Origin: Chamaelirium japonicum
Taxonomy: Eukaryota; Streptophyta; Magnoliopsida; Liliales; Melanthiaceae
Reading direction: 5' to 3'
NCBI GenBank assembly: GCA_947650365.1
Contig: OX393557.1
Coordinates: forward strand, 30,621,783 to 30,685,782
DNA: 64,000 bases
The position numbers and the translations under genes were made by a program. The notes beneath the pieces were generated by a model, which worked only from the letters and a program-made list of their open reading frames with translations, had not been told where the DNA came from and did no database searches. Shown here piece after piece: positions 39,261-53,263 of this stretch (its first letter is position 1; each line of letters opens with the position of its first letter).

Positions 39261-40401
39261 TCGGACGAATGAATTAGAATGGATCGTACGAATGAATTAG
39301 AATGGATCGTACGAATGAATTAGAATGGATCATACGAAGGAATTAGAATTGATCGTACGAATGAATTAGAATGGATCGTACGAATGAACTAGAATGGATC
39401 GTACGAATGAATTAGAATGGATCGTACGAATAAATTAGAATGGATACATTCGTCCGAATGAATTAGAATGGATCATACGAATGAGTAAGAATGGATCGTA
39501 CGAATGAAATAGAATAGATTGTACGAATGAATTAGAATGGATCCTACGAATGAATTAGAATGGATCATGTGAATGAATTAGAATGGATATATTCATCTGA
39601 ATGAATTAGAATGGATCATACGAATGAGTAAGAATGGATCGTGCGAATGAATTAGAATGGATCGTACGAATGAATTAGAATGGATATATTCGTGCAAGTG
39701 AATTAGAATGGATCGTATGAATGTATTAGAATGGATCGTATGAGTGAATTAGAATGGATTGTACGAATGAATTAGAATTGATCGTACGAATGAATTAGAA
39801 TGGATCGTGCGAATGAATTAGAATGGATCGTACAAATGAATTAGAATGGATCTTACGAATGAACTAGAATGGATACATTCGTGCGAATGAATTAGAATAG
39901 ATCGTACAAATGAATTAGAATGGATCGTACAAATGAATTAGAATGGATACATTCGTGCGAATGAATTAGAATGGATCGGATGAATGAATTAGAATGGATC
40001 GTACGAATGAATTAGAATGGATCGTACGAATGAATTAGAATGGATACATTCGTGCGAATGAATTAGAATTGATCGTACGAATGAATTAGAATGGATTGTG
40101 CGAATGAATTAGAATGGATCGTACGAATGAATTAGAATGGATCGTACGAATGAACTAGAATGGATACATTCGTGCGAATGAATTAGAATGGATCGTACGA
40201 ATGAATTAGAATGGATCGTATGAATGAATTAGAATGGATCTTACGAATGAATTAGAATGGATCGTACGAATGAATTAGATTGGATCGTACGAATGAATTA
40301 GAATGGATACATTCGTGCGAATGAATTAGAATGGATCGGACGAATGAATTAGAATGGATCGTACGAATGAATTAGAATGGATCAAATGAAGGAATTAGAA
40401 T

Positions 40402-40590
40402 GGTTACATTCATGCAAATGAATTATAACGGATCGTACGAATGGATTAGAATGGATCGTACAAATGGATTAGAATGGATACATTCGAGCGAATGAATTAG
40501 AATGGATCGTACGAATGAATTAGAATGGATCGTACGAATGGATTAGAATGGATCCTACGAATGGATTAGAATGGATACCTTTGTGCATAT
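40402..40590 (+). repeat. Variant cassette, copy 5
   Basis: Full cassette just after HOR A copy 4 loses its regular order. Confidence 0.85.
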
Positions 40591-40684
40591 GAATTAGAAT
40601 AGATCGTACGAATGAATTAGAATGGATCATATTAATGAATTAGAATGGATCGTACGAATGAATTAGAATGGATACATTCGTGCA

Positions 40685-40849
40685 CGATCCATTCTAATTC
40701 ATTCGCACGAATGTATCCATTCTAATTCATTCGTACGATCCATTCTAAATCATTAATATGATCTTTTCTAATTTATTCGTACGATCCATTCTAATTCGTA
40801 TGCACAAAGGTATCCATTCTAATTCATTCGTACGATCCATTCTAATTCA
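40685..40849 (-). repeat. 23-bp satellite, minus block
   Basis: Short minus block after HOR A copy 4, entered at ATTCGTGCACGATCC and left at AATTCAGGATCGTACG. Confidence 0.94.
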
Positions 40850-41369
40850 GGATCGTACGAATGAATTAGAATCGATACATTCGTGCGAATGAATTAGATT
40901 TGTTCGTACGAATGAATATATTTGAACGAATAAATTAGAATGGATCATACGAATGAATTAGAATGGATTGTACGAATGAATTAGAATGGATAGTGCGAAT
41001 GAATTAGAGTCGATCGTACGAATGAATTAGAATGGATCGTACGAATGAATTAGAATGGATCATACGAATGAGTAAGAATGGATCGTACGAATGAATTAGA
41101 ATGGATCGTACGAATGAATTAGAATGGATCGTACGAATAAATTAGAATGGATACATTCGTCCGAATGAATTAGAATGGATCATACGAATGAGTAAGAATG
41201 GATCGTACGAATGAAATAGAATAGATTGTACGAATGAATTAGAATGGATCCTACGAATGAATTAGAATGGATCGTGTGAAAGAATTAGAATTGATTGTAT
41301 GAATGAATTAGAATGGATCGTATGAATGAATTAGAATGGATCGTGCGAATGAATTCGAATGGATCGTAC
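40850..41369 (+). repeat. 23-bp satellite, plus block
   Basis: Plus monomers, several of them unusually degenerate near 40,895-40,930. It flips at CGTACGAATTCATTC. Confidence 0.94.
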
Positions 41370-41773
41370 GAATTCATTCTAATTCATTCATACAATCCAT
41401 TCTAATTCTTTCACACGATCCATTCTAATTCATTCGTACGTTCCATTCTAATTCATTAGCACGATCCATGCTAATTCATTCGTTCGATCAATTCTAATTC
41501 ATTAGCACGATCCATTCTAATTCATTCGTACGATCCATTCTAATTCATTCGCACGATCCATTCTAATTCATTCATAGGATCCATTCTAATTCATTCATAC
41601 GATCTATTCTAATTCATTCATACAATCCATTCTAATTCTTTCACACGATCAATTCTAATCCATTCGTACGATCCATTCTAATTCATTCGCACAATCCATT
41701 CTATTTCATTCGTACGATCCATTCTTACTCATTCGTATGATCCATTCTAATTCATTCGCACGAATGTATCCAT
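41370..41773 (-). repeat. 23-bp satellite, minus block
   Basis: Minus monomers, breaking abruptly at GTATCCATAATGG. Confidence 0.94.
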
Positions 41774-41943
41774 AATGGATCATACGAATGAGTAAGAATG
41801 GATCGTACGAATGAAATAGAATAGATTGTGCGAATGAATTAGAATGGACCGTATGAATGAATTAGACGTACGAATGAATTAGAATGGATACATTCGTGCG
41901 AATAAATTAGAATGGATCATACGAATGAGTAAGAATGGATCGT
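41774..41943 (+). repeat. 23-bp satellite, short plus block
   Basis: About 170 bp of plus polarity containing an irregular join near 41,866 and ending abruptly at GGATCGTCATTC. Confidence 0.93.
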
Positions 41944-42936
41944 CATTCTAATTCATTCGTATGATCCATTCTAATTCATTTGTATCCATTCTATTTCATT
42001 CGCACGATCCATTCTAATTCATTCGCGCAATCTATTCTAATTCATTCGTACGATCCATTCTAATTCATTCGTACGATCCATTCTAATTCATTCATACAAT
42101 CCATTCTAATTTATTCGCACGAATGTATCCATTCTAATTCATTCGTACGATCCATTCTAATTCATTCGCACAATCTATTCTAATTCATTCATACGATCCA
42201 TTCTAATTCATTCGCACGAATGTATCCATTCTAATTTATTCATACGATCCATTCTACTTCATTCGTACTATCCGTTTTAATTCACTCATACGATCCATTC
42301 TAATTCATTCATACGATCCATTCTAATTCATTCGCACGAATATATCCATTCTAATTCTTTCGTACGATGCATTCTAATTCATTCGTACGATCCATTCTAA
42401 TTCATTTGTACGATCCATTCTAATTCATTCGTCCGATCCATTCTAATCCATTCGCATGAATGTATCCATTCTAATTCATTCGTACGATCCATTCTAATTC
42501 ATTCGCACGATCCATTCTAATTCATTCGTACGATCCATTCTAATTCATTCATACGATCTATTCTAATTAATTCATACAATCCATTCTAATTCTTTCACAT
42601 GATCCATTCTAATTCATTCGTACGATCCATTCTAATTCATTCGCACAATCCATTCTATTTCATTCGTACGATCCATTCTTACACATTGGTACGATCCATT
42701 CTAATTCATTCGCACGAATGTATCCATTCTAATTCATGCGTACGAATCCATTCTAATTCATTCGTACAATCTATTCTATTTCATTCGTACGATCCATTCT
42801 AATCCATTCTAATTCATTCGTACGACCCATTCTTACTCATTCGTATGATCCATTCTAATTCATTCGTACGATCCATTCTACGATCCATTCTAATTCATTC
42901 GTATATTCCATTCTAATTCATTAGCACGATCCATGC
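41944..42936 (-). repeat. 23-bp satellite, minus block
   Basis: Minus polarity. Open frames through it are repeat by-products. Confidence 0.95.
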
Positions 42937-42960
42937 TAATGAATTAGAATGGATCGTACG
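42937..42960 (+). repeat. Micro-inversion of one monomer
   Basis: A single plus-polarity monomer, GCTAATGAATTAGAATGG then ATCG, between minus blocks. Confidence 0.88.
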
Positions 42961-45567
42961 ATCCAATCTAATTCATTCATACGATCCATTCTTACTCATT
43001 CGTATGATCCATTCTAATTCAATCGTACGATCCATTCTAATTCATTCATACGATCCATTCTAATTCCTTCGTATGATCCATTCTAGTTCATTCGTACGAT
43101 CCATTCTAATTCATTCGTACGATCCTTTCTAATTTCTTCGTACGATCCATTCTAATTCATTCGTACGATCCATTCTAATTCATTCGCGCAATCTATTCTA
43201 ATTCATTCGTACGATCCATTCTAATTCATTCGTACGATCCATTCTAATTCATTCATATAATCCATTCTAATTTATTCGCACGAATGTATCCATTCTAATT
43301 CATTCGTACGATCCATTCTAATTCATTAATATGATCCATTCTAATTCATTTGTACGATCCATTGTAATTCATTCGTAGGATCCATTCTAATTCATTCGTA
43401 CAATCTATTCTATTTCATTCGTACGATCCATTCTTACTCATTCGTATGATCCATTCTAATTCATTCGGACGAATGTATCCATTCTAATTTATTCGTACGA
43501 TCCATTCTAATTCATTCGTACGATCCATTCTAATTCATTCGTACGATACATTCTTACTCATTCGTATGATCCATTCTAATTCATTCATACAATCCATTCT
43601 AATTCTTTCACACGATCCATTCTAATTCATTCGTACGATCCATTCTAATTCATTCGCACAATCCATTCTATTTCATTCGTACGATCCATTCTTACTCATT
43701 GGTACGATCCATTCTAATTCATTCGCACGAATGTATCCATTCTAATTCATTCGTACGAATCCATTCTAATTCATTCGTACAATCCATTCTATTTGATTCG
43801 TATGATCCATTCTTACTCATTCGTATGATCCATTATAATTCATTCGCACGAATGTATCCATTCAAAATCATTCGTACGATCCATTCTAATTCATTCGTAC
43901 GATCCATTCTAAATCATTCGTATAATCCATTCTATTTCATTCGTACGATCAATTCTAATTCATTAGCACGATCCATTCTAATTCATTCGTACGATCCATT
44001 CAAATTCATTCGCACGATCCATTCTAATTCATTCGTACAATCCATTCTATTTCATTCGTACGATCCATTCTTACTCATTCGTATGATCCATTCTAATTCA
44101 TTCGCACGAATGTATCCATTGTAATCCATTCGTACGATCCATTCTAATCCATTCGTACGATCCATTCTAATTCATTCACATGAATGTAACCATTCTAATT
44201 CATTCATTTGATCCATTCTAATTCATTCGTACGATCCATTCTAATTCATTCGTTTGATCCATTCTAATTCATTCGCACGATCCATTCTAATTCATTCGTA
44301 CGATCCATTCTAATTCATTCGCACGAATGTATCCATTCTAATTCATTCGTACATACGATCCATTCTAATTCATTCGCACAAATGTATCCATTCTAATTCA
44401 TTTGTATAATCCATTCTATTTTATTCGTACGATCCGTTCTTACTCATTCGTATGATCCATTCTAATTCATTCGCACGAATGTATCCATTCTAATTCATTC
44501 TTACGATCCATTCTAATTCATTTGCACTATCCATTCTAATTCATTCGTACGATCCATTCTAATTCATTCGTATGATCCATTCTAATTTATTCATTCAAAT
44601 ATATCCATTCTAATTCATTCGTACGATCCATTCTAATTCATTCGCACGATCCATTCTAATTCATTCACACGAATGTATCCATTCTAATTCATTTGCACGA
44701 TCCATTCTAATTCATTCCTATGATCTATTCTAATTCATTCGTACGATCCATTCTAATTCATTCGCTCGAATGTATCCACTGTAATTCATTCGTACGATCC
44801 ATTCTAATTCATTCATATGATCCATTCTAATTCGTTCGTACGATCCATTCTAATTCGTTCGTACGATCCATTCTAATTCATTCGTATGATCCATTCTAAT
44901 TCATTCCTACGATCTATTCTAATTCATTCGCTCGAATATATCCATTCTAATTCATTCGTTCGATCCATTCTAATTCATTCGCACGATCCATTCTAATTCA
45001 TTCGTATGATCCATTCTAATCCATTCGTACGATCCATTCTAATTCATTCGTACGATCCATTCTAATTCATTCGTACGATCCATTCTAATTCATTCGCACG
45101 AATGTATCCATTCTAGTTCATTCGTACGATCCATTCTAATTCATTCGTACGATCCATTCTAATTCATTCGCACGATCCATTCTAATTCATTCGTACGATC
45201 AATTCTAATTCATTCATACGATCCATTCTAATTCATTCGTACGATCCATTCTAATTCATTCATATAATCCATTCTAATGCATTCGTACGATCCATTCTAA
45301 TTCACTCATACGATCCATTCTAATACATTCATACGATCCATTCTAATTCTTTTGCACGAATATATCCATTCTAATTCATTCGTACGATCCATTCTAATTC
45401 CTTCGTATGATCCATTCTAATTCATTCGTACGATCTATTCTAATTCATTCGTACGATCCATTCTAATTCATTCGTACGATCCATTCTAATTCCTTCGTAC
45501 GATCCATTCTAATTCATTCGTACGATCCATTCTAATTCATTCGTACAATCTATTCTAATTCATTCGT
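42961..45567 (-). repeat. 23-bp satellite, long minus block
   Basis: About 2.6 kb of minus polarity with frequent 28-bp units. It flips at CATTCGTTCGAATGG. Confidence 0.96.
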
Positions 45568-46670
45568 TCGAATGGATACATTCGTGTGAATGAATTAGAA
45601 TGGATCGTACGAATGAGTAAGAATGGATCGTACGAATGAAATAGAATGGATTGCACGAATGAATTAGAATGGATCGTACGAATGAATTAGAATGGATCGT
45701 GTAAAAGAATTAGAATGGATTGTATGAATGAATTAGAATGGATCGTACGAAGGAATTAGAATGGATACATTTGTGCGAATAAATTAGAATGGATCGTACG
45801 AATGAATTAGAATGGATCGTATGAATGAATTAGAATGGATCGTACGAATGAATTAGAATGGATCGTGTGAATGAATTAGAATGGATTGTATGAATGAATT
45901 AGAATGGATCGTACGAATGAATTAGAATGGATCGTATGAGTGAATTAGAATGGAAACGAAGGAATTAGAATAGATCGTACGAAGGAATTAGAATGGATCA
46001 TACGAATGAAATAGAATGGATCGTACGAAGGAATTAGAATGGATCGTACGAAGGAATTAGAATGGATCGTACGAAGGAATTAGAATGGATCGTACGAATG
46101 AATTAGAATGGATATATTCGTGCAAATGAATTAGAATGGATCGTATGAATGAATTAGAATGGATCGTATGAATGAATTAGAACGGATAGTACGAATGAAG
46201 TAGAATAGATCGTATGAATGAATTAGAATGGATACATTCGTGCGAATGAATTAGAATGGATCGTATGATTGAATTAGAATAGATTGTGCGAATGAATTAG
46301 AATGGATCGTACGAATGAATTAGAATGGATGCATTCATGCGAATAAATTAGAATGGATCGGACGAATGAATTAGAATGGATCGTACGAATGAATTAGAAT
46401 GGATCGTATGAATGAATTAGAATGGAGCGTACGAATAAATTAGAATGGATACATTCGTCCGAATGAATTAGAATGGATCATACAAATGAGTAAGAATGGA
46501 TCGTACGAATGAAATAGAATAGATTGTATGAATGAATTAGAATGGATCCTACGAATGAATTAGAATGGATCGTGTGAAAGAATTAGAATGGATTGTATGA
46601 ATGAATTAGAATGGATCGTATGAATGAATTAGAATGGGTCGTGCGAATGAATTCGAATGGATCGTACGAA
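45568..46670 (+). repeat. 23-bp satellite, plus block
   Basis: Plus polarity. From about 46,260 it belongs to HOR B copy 1. It flips at a GAATTC site (46,668-46,673). Confidence 0.95.
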
Positions 46671-49600
46671 TTCATTCTAATTCATACAATCCATTCTAAT
46701 TCATTCGTCCGATCCATTCTAATTCATTCGCACAATCCATTCTTACTCATTGGTATGATCCATTATAATCCATTCGTACGATCCATTCTAATTCATTCGT
46801 ATGAACCATTCTAATTAATTCGTATGATGCATTCTAATTCATTCGTACGATCCATTCTAATTCATTCATACAATCCATTCCATATGATCCATTCTAATTC
46901 ATTCGTACGATCCATTCTATTTCATTCGTACGATCCATTCTTAATCATTGGTACGATCCATTCTAATTCATTCGCACGAATGTATCCATTCTAATTCATT
47001 CGTACGAATCCATACTAATTCATTCGCACGATCCATTCTAATTCATGCGCACAATCTATTCTATTTCATTCGTATGATCCATTCTTACTCATTCGTATGA
47101 TCCATTCTAATTCATTCGGACGAATGTATCCATTCTAATTTATTCGTACGATCCATTCTAATTCATTTGTACGATCCAGTCTAATTCATTCGTACGATCC
47201 ATTCTAATTCATTCGTATGATCCATTCTAATTAATTCGTATGATCCATTCTAATTCATTCGTACGATCAATTCTAATTCATTCATACGATTCATTCTTAC
47301 GATCCATTCTATTTCATTCGTACGATCCATTCTTACTCTTTGGTACGATCCATTCTAATTCATTTGCACGAATGTATCCATTCAAATTTATTCGTACGAA
47401 TCCATTCTAATTCATTCGTACGATCCATTCTAATTCATTCGCACGATCCATTCTTATTCATTCGTACGATCCATTCTAATTCATTCGCACGAATGTATCC
47501 ATTCTAATTCATTCGTACGATCCATTCTAATTCATTCGCACGAATGTATCCATTCTAGCTCATTCGTACGATCCATTCTAATTCATTCGTACGATCCATT
47601 CTAATTCATTCGCACGATCCATTCTAATTCATTAGCACGATCCATGCTAATTCATTCGTTCGATCAATTCTAATTCATTAGCACGATCCATTCTAATTCA
47701 TTCGTACGATCCATTCTAACTCATTCGCACAATCCATTCTAATTCATTCATAGGATCCATTCTAATTCATTCATACGATCTATTCTAATTCTTTCGCACG
47801 AATGTATCCATTCTAATTCATTCGCACGAATGTATCCATTCTAATTCATTCGTACGATCCATTCTAATTCATTCGTACGATCCATTCTAATTCATTCGTA
47901 CGATCCATTCTAATTCATTCATACGATCTATTCTAATTCATTCATACAATCCATTGTAATTCTTTCACACGATCCATTCTAATTCATTCATATGATCCAT
48001 TCTAATTCATTCGTACGATCCATTCTAATTCATATGCACAAAGGTATCCATTCTAATCCATTCGTAGGATCCATTCTAATCCATTCGTACGATCCATTCT
48101 AATTCATTCGTACGATCCATTCTAATTCATTCGCTCGAATGTATCCATTCTAATCCATTCGTACGATCCATTCTAATCCATTCGGACGATCCATTCTAAT
48201 TCATTCGCATGAATGTAACCATTCTAATTCATTCGTACGATCCATTCTAATTCATTCGTACGATCCATTCTAATTCATTCGTACGATCCATTCTAATTCA
48301 TTCGCACAAATGTATCCATTCTAATTCATTCATATGATCCATTCTAATTCATTCATACAATCCATTCTAATTCTTTCACACGATCCATTCTAATTCATTC
48401 GTACGATCCATTCTAATTCATTCGCACGAATGTATCCATTCTAATTCATTCATACGATCCATTCTAATTCATTCGTACGATCTATTCTAATTCCTTCGTA
48501 CGATCCATTCTAATTCATTCGTACGATCTATTCTAATTCATTCGTACGATCCATTCTAATTCATTCGTACGATCCATTCTAATTCATTCGTAAGATCCAT
48601 TCTAATTCATTCGTACGATCCATTCTAATTCATTCGTACGATCCATTCAAATTCATTCGCACGAATGTATCCATTCTAGTTCATTCGTACGATCCATTCT
48701 AATACGTTTGTACGATCCATTCTAATCCATTCATACGATCCATTCTAATTCATTCATACGATCCATTCTAATTCATTCATACAATCCATTCAAATTCTTT
48801 CACACGATCCATTCTAATTCATTCGTAGGATCCATTGTAATTCATTCGTACAATCTATTCTATTTCATTCGTACGATCCATTCTTACTCATTCGTATGAT
48901 CTATTCTAATTCATTCGGATGAATGTATCCATTCTAATTTATTCGTACGATCCATTCTAATTCATTCGTACGATCCATTCTAATTCATTCGTACGATCCA
49001 TTCTTACTCATTCGTATGATCCATTCTAATTCATTCGTACGATCCATTCTAATTCATTCGTACGATCGATTCTAGTTCATTCGTACGATCCATTCTAATT
49101 CATTCGGACGAATGTATCCATTCTAATTTATTCGTACGATCCATTCTAATTCATTCATTTGATCCATTCTAATTCATTCGTACGATCCATTCTAATTCAT
49201 TCGTCCGCTCCATTCTAATTCATTCGCACGAATGTATCCATTCTAATTCATTCGTACGATCCATTCTAATTCATTCGTACGATCCATTCTAATTCATTCG
49301 TAAGATCCATTCTAATTCATTCGTACGATCCATTCTAATTCATTCGTACGATCCATTCTAATTCATTCGCACGAATGTATCCATTCTAGTTCATTCGTAC
49401 GATCCATTCTAATTCATTCGTACGATCCATTCTAATTCATTCGCACGATCCATTCTAATTCATTCGTACGATCCATTCTAATTCATTCATACGATCCATT
49501 CTAATTCATTCGCACGAATATATCCATTCTAATTCATTCATACGATCCATTCTACTTCATTCGTACTATCCGCTCAAATTCACTCATACGATCCATTCTA

Positions 49601-50264
49601 ATTCATTCATACGATCCATTCTAATTCATTTGCATGAATATATCCATTCTAATTCATTCGTACGATCCATTCTAATTCCTTCGTACGATCCATTCTAATT
49701 CCTTCGTACGATCCATTCTATTTCATTCGTATGATCCATTCTAATTAATTCGTACGATCCATTCTAATTCATTCGTATGATCCATTCTAATTCATTCGTA
49801 CGATCCATTCTTACTCATTCGTACGATCCATTCTAATTCATTCATACAATCCATTCTAATTCATTCTGTACGATCCATTCTAATTCATTCATACGATCTA
49901 TTCTTTCATACAATCCATTCTAATTCATTCGTGCGAATGAATTAGAATGGATACCTTTGTGCATATGAATTAGAATGGATCGTACGAATGAATCAGAATG
50001 GATCATATTAATGAATTAGAATGGATCGTACGAATGAATTAGAATGGATACATTCGTGCGAATGAATTAGAATGGATCGTGCGAATCAATTAGACTGGAT
50101 CGTGCGAATGAATAAGAATAGATCATACGAATGAATTAGAATGGATCGTACGAATTAATTAGAATGGATACATTCGTGCGAATGAATTAGAATGGATTGT
50201 ATGAATGAATTAGAATGGATCGTACGAATGAATTAGAATGGATCATACGAATTAATTAGAATGG
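46260..50264. repeat. HOR B copy 1 (4,005 bp)
   Basis: Period 4,005 bp is fixed by several anchors: GCATTCATGC at 46,331 and 50,336; the GAATTC switch at 46,668 and 50,673; and the distinctive ATTCTTTCATACAATCC end near 49,905 and 63,967 once the inserted element and its duplication are removed. Layout: plus to 46,670, minus 46,671-49,933, then plus. The left boundary is approximate. Confidence 0.88.
48031..48220 (-). repeat. Variant cassette, inverted, in HOR B copy 1
   Basis: Inverted form, reading CATATGCACAAAGGTATCC through GCATGAATGTAACC on the given strand. It links HOR B to the plus-strand cassettes elsewhere. Confidence 0.85.
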
Positions 50265-52012
50265 ATCAAACGATTGAATTAGAATGGATCGTACGAATGA
50301 ATTAGAATGGATCGTACAAATGAATTAGAATGGATGCATTCATGCGAATAAATTAGAATGGATCGGACGAATGAATTAGAATGGATCGTACGAATGAATT
50401 AGAATGGATCGTACGAATGAATTAGAATGGATCGTACGAATAAATTAGAATGGATACATTCGTCCGAATGAATTAGAATGGATCATACGAATGAGTAAGA
50501 ATGGATCGTACGAATGAAATAGAATAGATTGTACGAATGAATTAGAATGGATCCTACGAATGAATTAGAATGGATCGTGTGAAAGAATTAGAATGGATTG
50601 TATGAATGAATTAGAATGGATCGTATGAATGAATTAGAATGGGTCGTGCGAATGAATTCGAATGGATCGTACGAATTCATTCTAATTCATACAATCCATT
50701 CTAATTTATTCGTCCGATCCATTCTAATTCATTCGCACGATCCATTCTTACTCATTGGTACGATCCATTCTAATCCATTCGTACGATCCATTCTAATTCA
50801 TTCGTATGATCCATTCTAATTAATTCGTATGATCCATTCTAATTCATTCGTACGATCCATTCTAATTCATTCATACAATCCATTCCATACGATCCATTCT
50901 AATTCATTCGTACGATCCATTCTATTTCATTCGTACGATCCATTCTTAATCATTGGTACGATCCATTCTAATTCATTCGCACGAATGTATCCATTCTAAT
51001 TCATTCGTACGAATCCATACTAATTCATTCGCACGATCCATTCTAATTCATGCGCACAATCTATTCTATTTCATTCGTATGATCCATTCTTACTCATTCG
51101 TATGATCCATTCTAATTCATTCGGACGAATGTATCCATTCTAATTTATTCGTACGATCCATTCTAATTCATTTGTACGATCCAGTCTAATTCATTCGTAC
51201 GATCCATTCTAATTCATTCGTCTGATCCATTCTAATTAATTCGTATGATCCATTCTAATTCATTCGTACGATCAATTCTAATTCATTCATACGATTCATT
51301 CTTACGATCCATTCTATTTCATTCGTACGATCCATTCTTACTCATTGGTACGATCCATTCTAATTCATTCGCACGAATGTATCCATTCAAATTTATTCGT
51401 ACGAATCCATTCTAATTCATTCGTACGATCCATTCTAATTCATTCGCACGATCCATTCTTATTCATTCGTACGATCCATTCTAATTCATTCGCACGAATG
51501 TATCCATTCTAATTCATTCGTACGATCCATTCTAATTCATTCGCACGAATGTATCCATTCTAGTTCATTCGTACGATCCATTCTAATTCATTCGTACGAT
51601 CCATTCTAATTCATTCGCACGATCCATTCTAATTCATTAGCACGATCCATGCTAATTCATTCGTTCGATCAATTCTAATTCATTAGCACGATCCATTCTA
51701 ATTCATTCGTACGATCCATTCTAACTCATTCGCACAATCCATTCTAATTCATTCATAGGATCCACTCTAATTCATTCATACGATCTATTCTAATTCTTTC
51801 GCACGAATGTATCCATTCTAATTCATTCGCACGAATGTATCCATTCTAATTCATTCGTACGATCCATTCTAATTCATTCGTACGATCCATTCTAATTCAT
51901 TCATACGATCTATTCTAATTCATTTATACAATCCATTGTAATTCTTTCACACGATCCATTCTAATTCATTCATATGATCCATTCTAATTCATTCGTACGA
52001 TCCATTCTAATT

Positions 52013-52202
52013 CATATGCACAAAGGTATCCATTCTAATCCATTCGTAGGATCCATTCTAATCCATTCGTACGATCCATTCTAATTCATTCGTACGATCC
52101 ATTCTAATTCATTCGCTCGAATGTATCCATTCTAATCCATTCGTACGATCCATTCTAATCCATTCGGACGATCCATTCTAATTCATTCGCATGAATGTAA
52201 CC
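52013..52202 (-). repeat. Variant cassette, inverted, in HOR B copy 2
   Basis: Counterpart of the cassette at 48,031 but 3,982 bp away instead of 4,005, because one monomer fewer lies upstream in this copy. Confidence 0.85.
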
Positions 52203-53263
52203 ATTCTAATTCATTCGTACGATCCATTCTAATTCATTCGTATGATCCATTCTAATTCATTCGTACGATCCATTCTAATTCATTCATACGATCCATTCTA
52301 ATTCATTCGCACAAATGTATCCATTCTAATTCATTCATATGATCCATTCTAATTCATTCATACAATCCATTCTAATTCTTTCACACGATCCATTCTAATT
52401 CATTCGTACGATCCATTCTAATTCATTCGCACGAATGTATCCATTCTAATTCATTCATACGATCCATTCTAATTCATTCGTACGATCTATTCTAATTCCT
52501 TCGTACGATCCATTCTAATTCATTCGTACGATCTTTTCTAATTCATTCGTACGATCCATTCTAATTCATTCGTACGATCCATTCTAATTCATTCGTAAGA
52601 TCCATTCTAATTCATTCGTACGATCCAATCTAATTCATTCGTACGATCCATTTTAATTCATTCGCACGAATGTATCCATTCTAGTTCATTCGTATGATCC
52701 ATTCTAATACGTTTGTACGATCCATTCTAATCCATTCATACGATCCATTCTAATTCATTCATACGATCCATTCTAATTCATTCATACAATCCATTCTAAT
52801 TCTTTCACACGATCCATTCTAATTCATTCGTAGGATCCATTCTAATTCATTCGTACAATCTATTCTATTTCATTCGTACGATCCATTCTTACTCATTCGT
52901 ATGATCTATTCTAATTCATTCGGACGAATGTATCCATTCTAATTTATTCGTACGATCCATTTTAATTCATTCGTACGATCCATTCTAATTCATTCGTACG
53001 ATCCATTCTTACTCATTCGTATGATCCATTCTAATTCATTCGTACGATCCATTCTAATTCATTCGTACGATCGATTCTAATTCATTCGTACGATCCATTC
53101 TAATTCATTCGGACGAATGTATCCATTCTAATTTATTCGTACGATCCATTCTAATTCATTCATTTGATCCATTCTAATTCATTCGTACGATCCATTCTAA
53201 TTCATTCGTCCGCTCCATTCTAATTCATTCGCACGAATGTATCCATTCTAATTCATTCGTACG

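Larger units (their letters stand above)
34644..40320. repeat. HOR A copy 4 (long form, distal part diverges)
   Basis: Layout: minus 34,647-35,074; plus 35,075-36,988; minus 36,989-38,099; plus 38,100-40,684. The extra block of the long form is present from about 38,640. Order agrees with copy 1 until about 40,320, after which the sequence goes into GATCAAATGAAGG and GGTTACATTCATGC units instead of the usual unit end, so the right boundary is approximate. Confidence 0.85.

Noticed and set aside
42599-44124. Open frames of up to 141 codons in the minus satellite blocks
   Set aside because: Same satellite-derived peptide in different registers; they appear wherever the monomer runs in that polarity.
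46611-50819. Two similar 67-codon ORFs exactly 4,005 bp apart
   Set aside because: They span the GAATTC switch of HOR B in both copies. Their similarity is HOR structure and not gene duplication.
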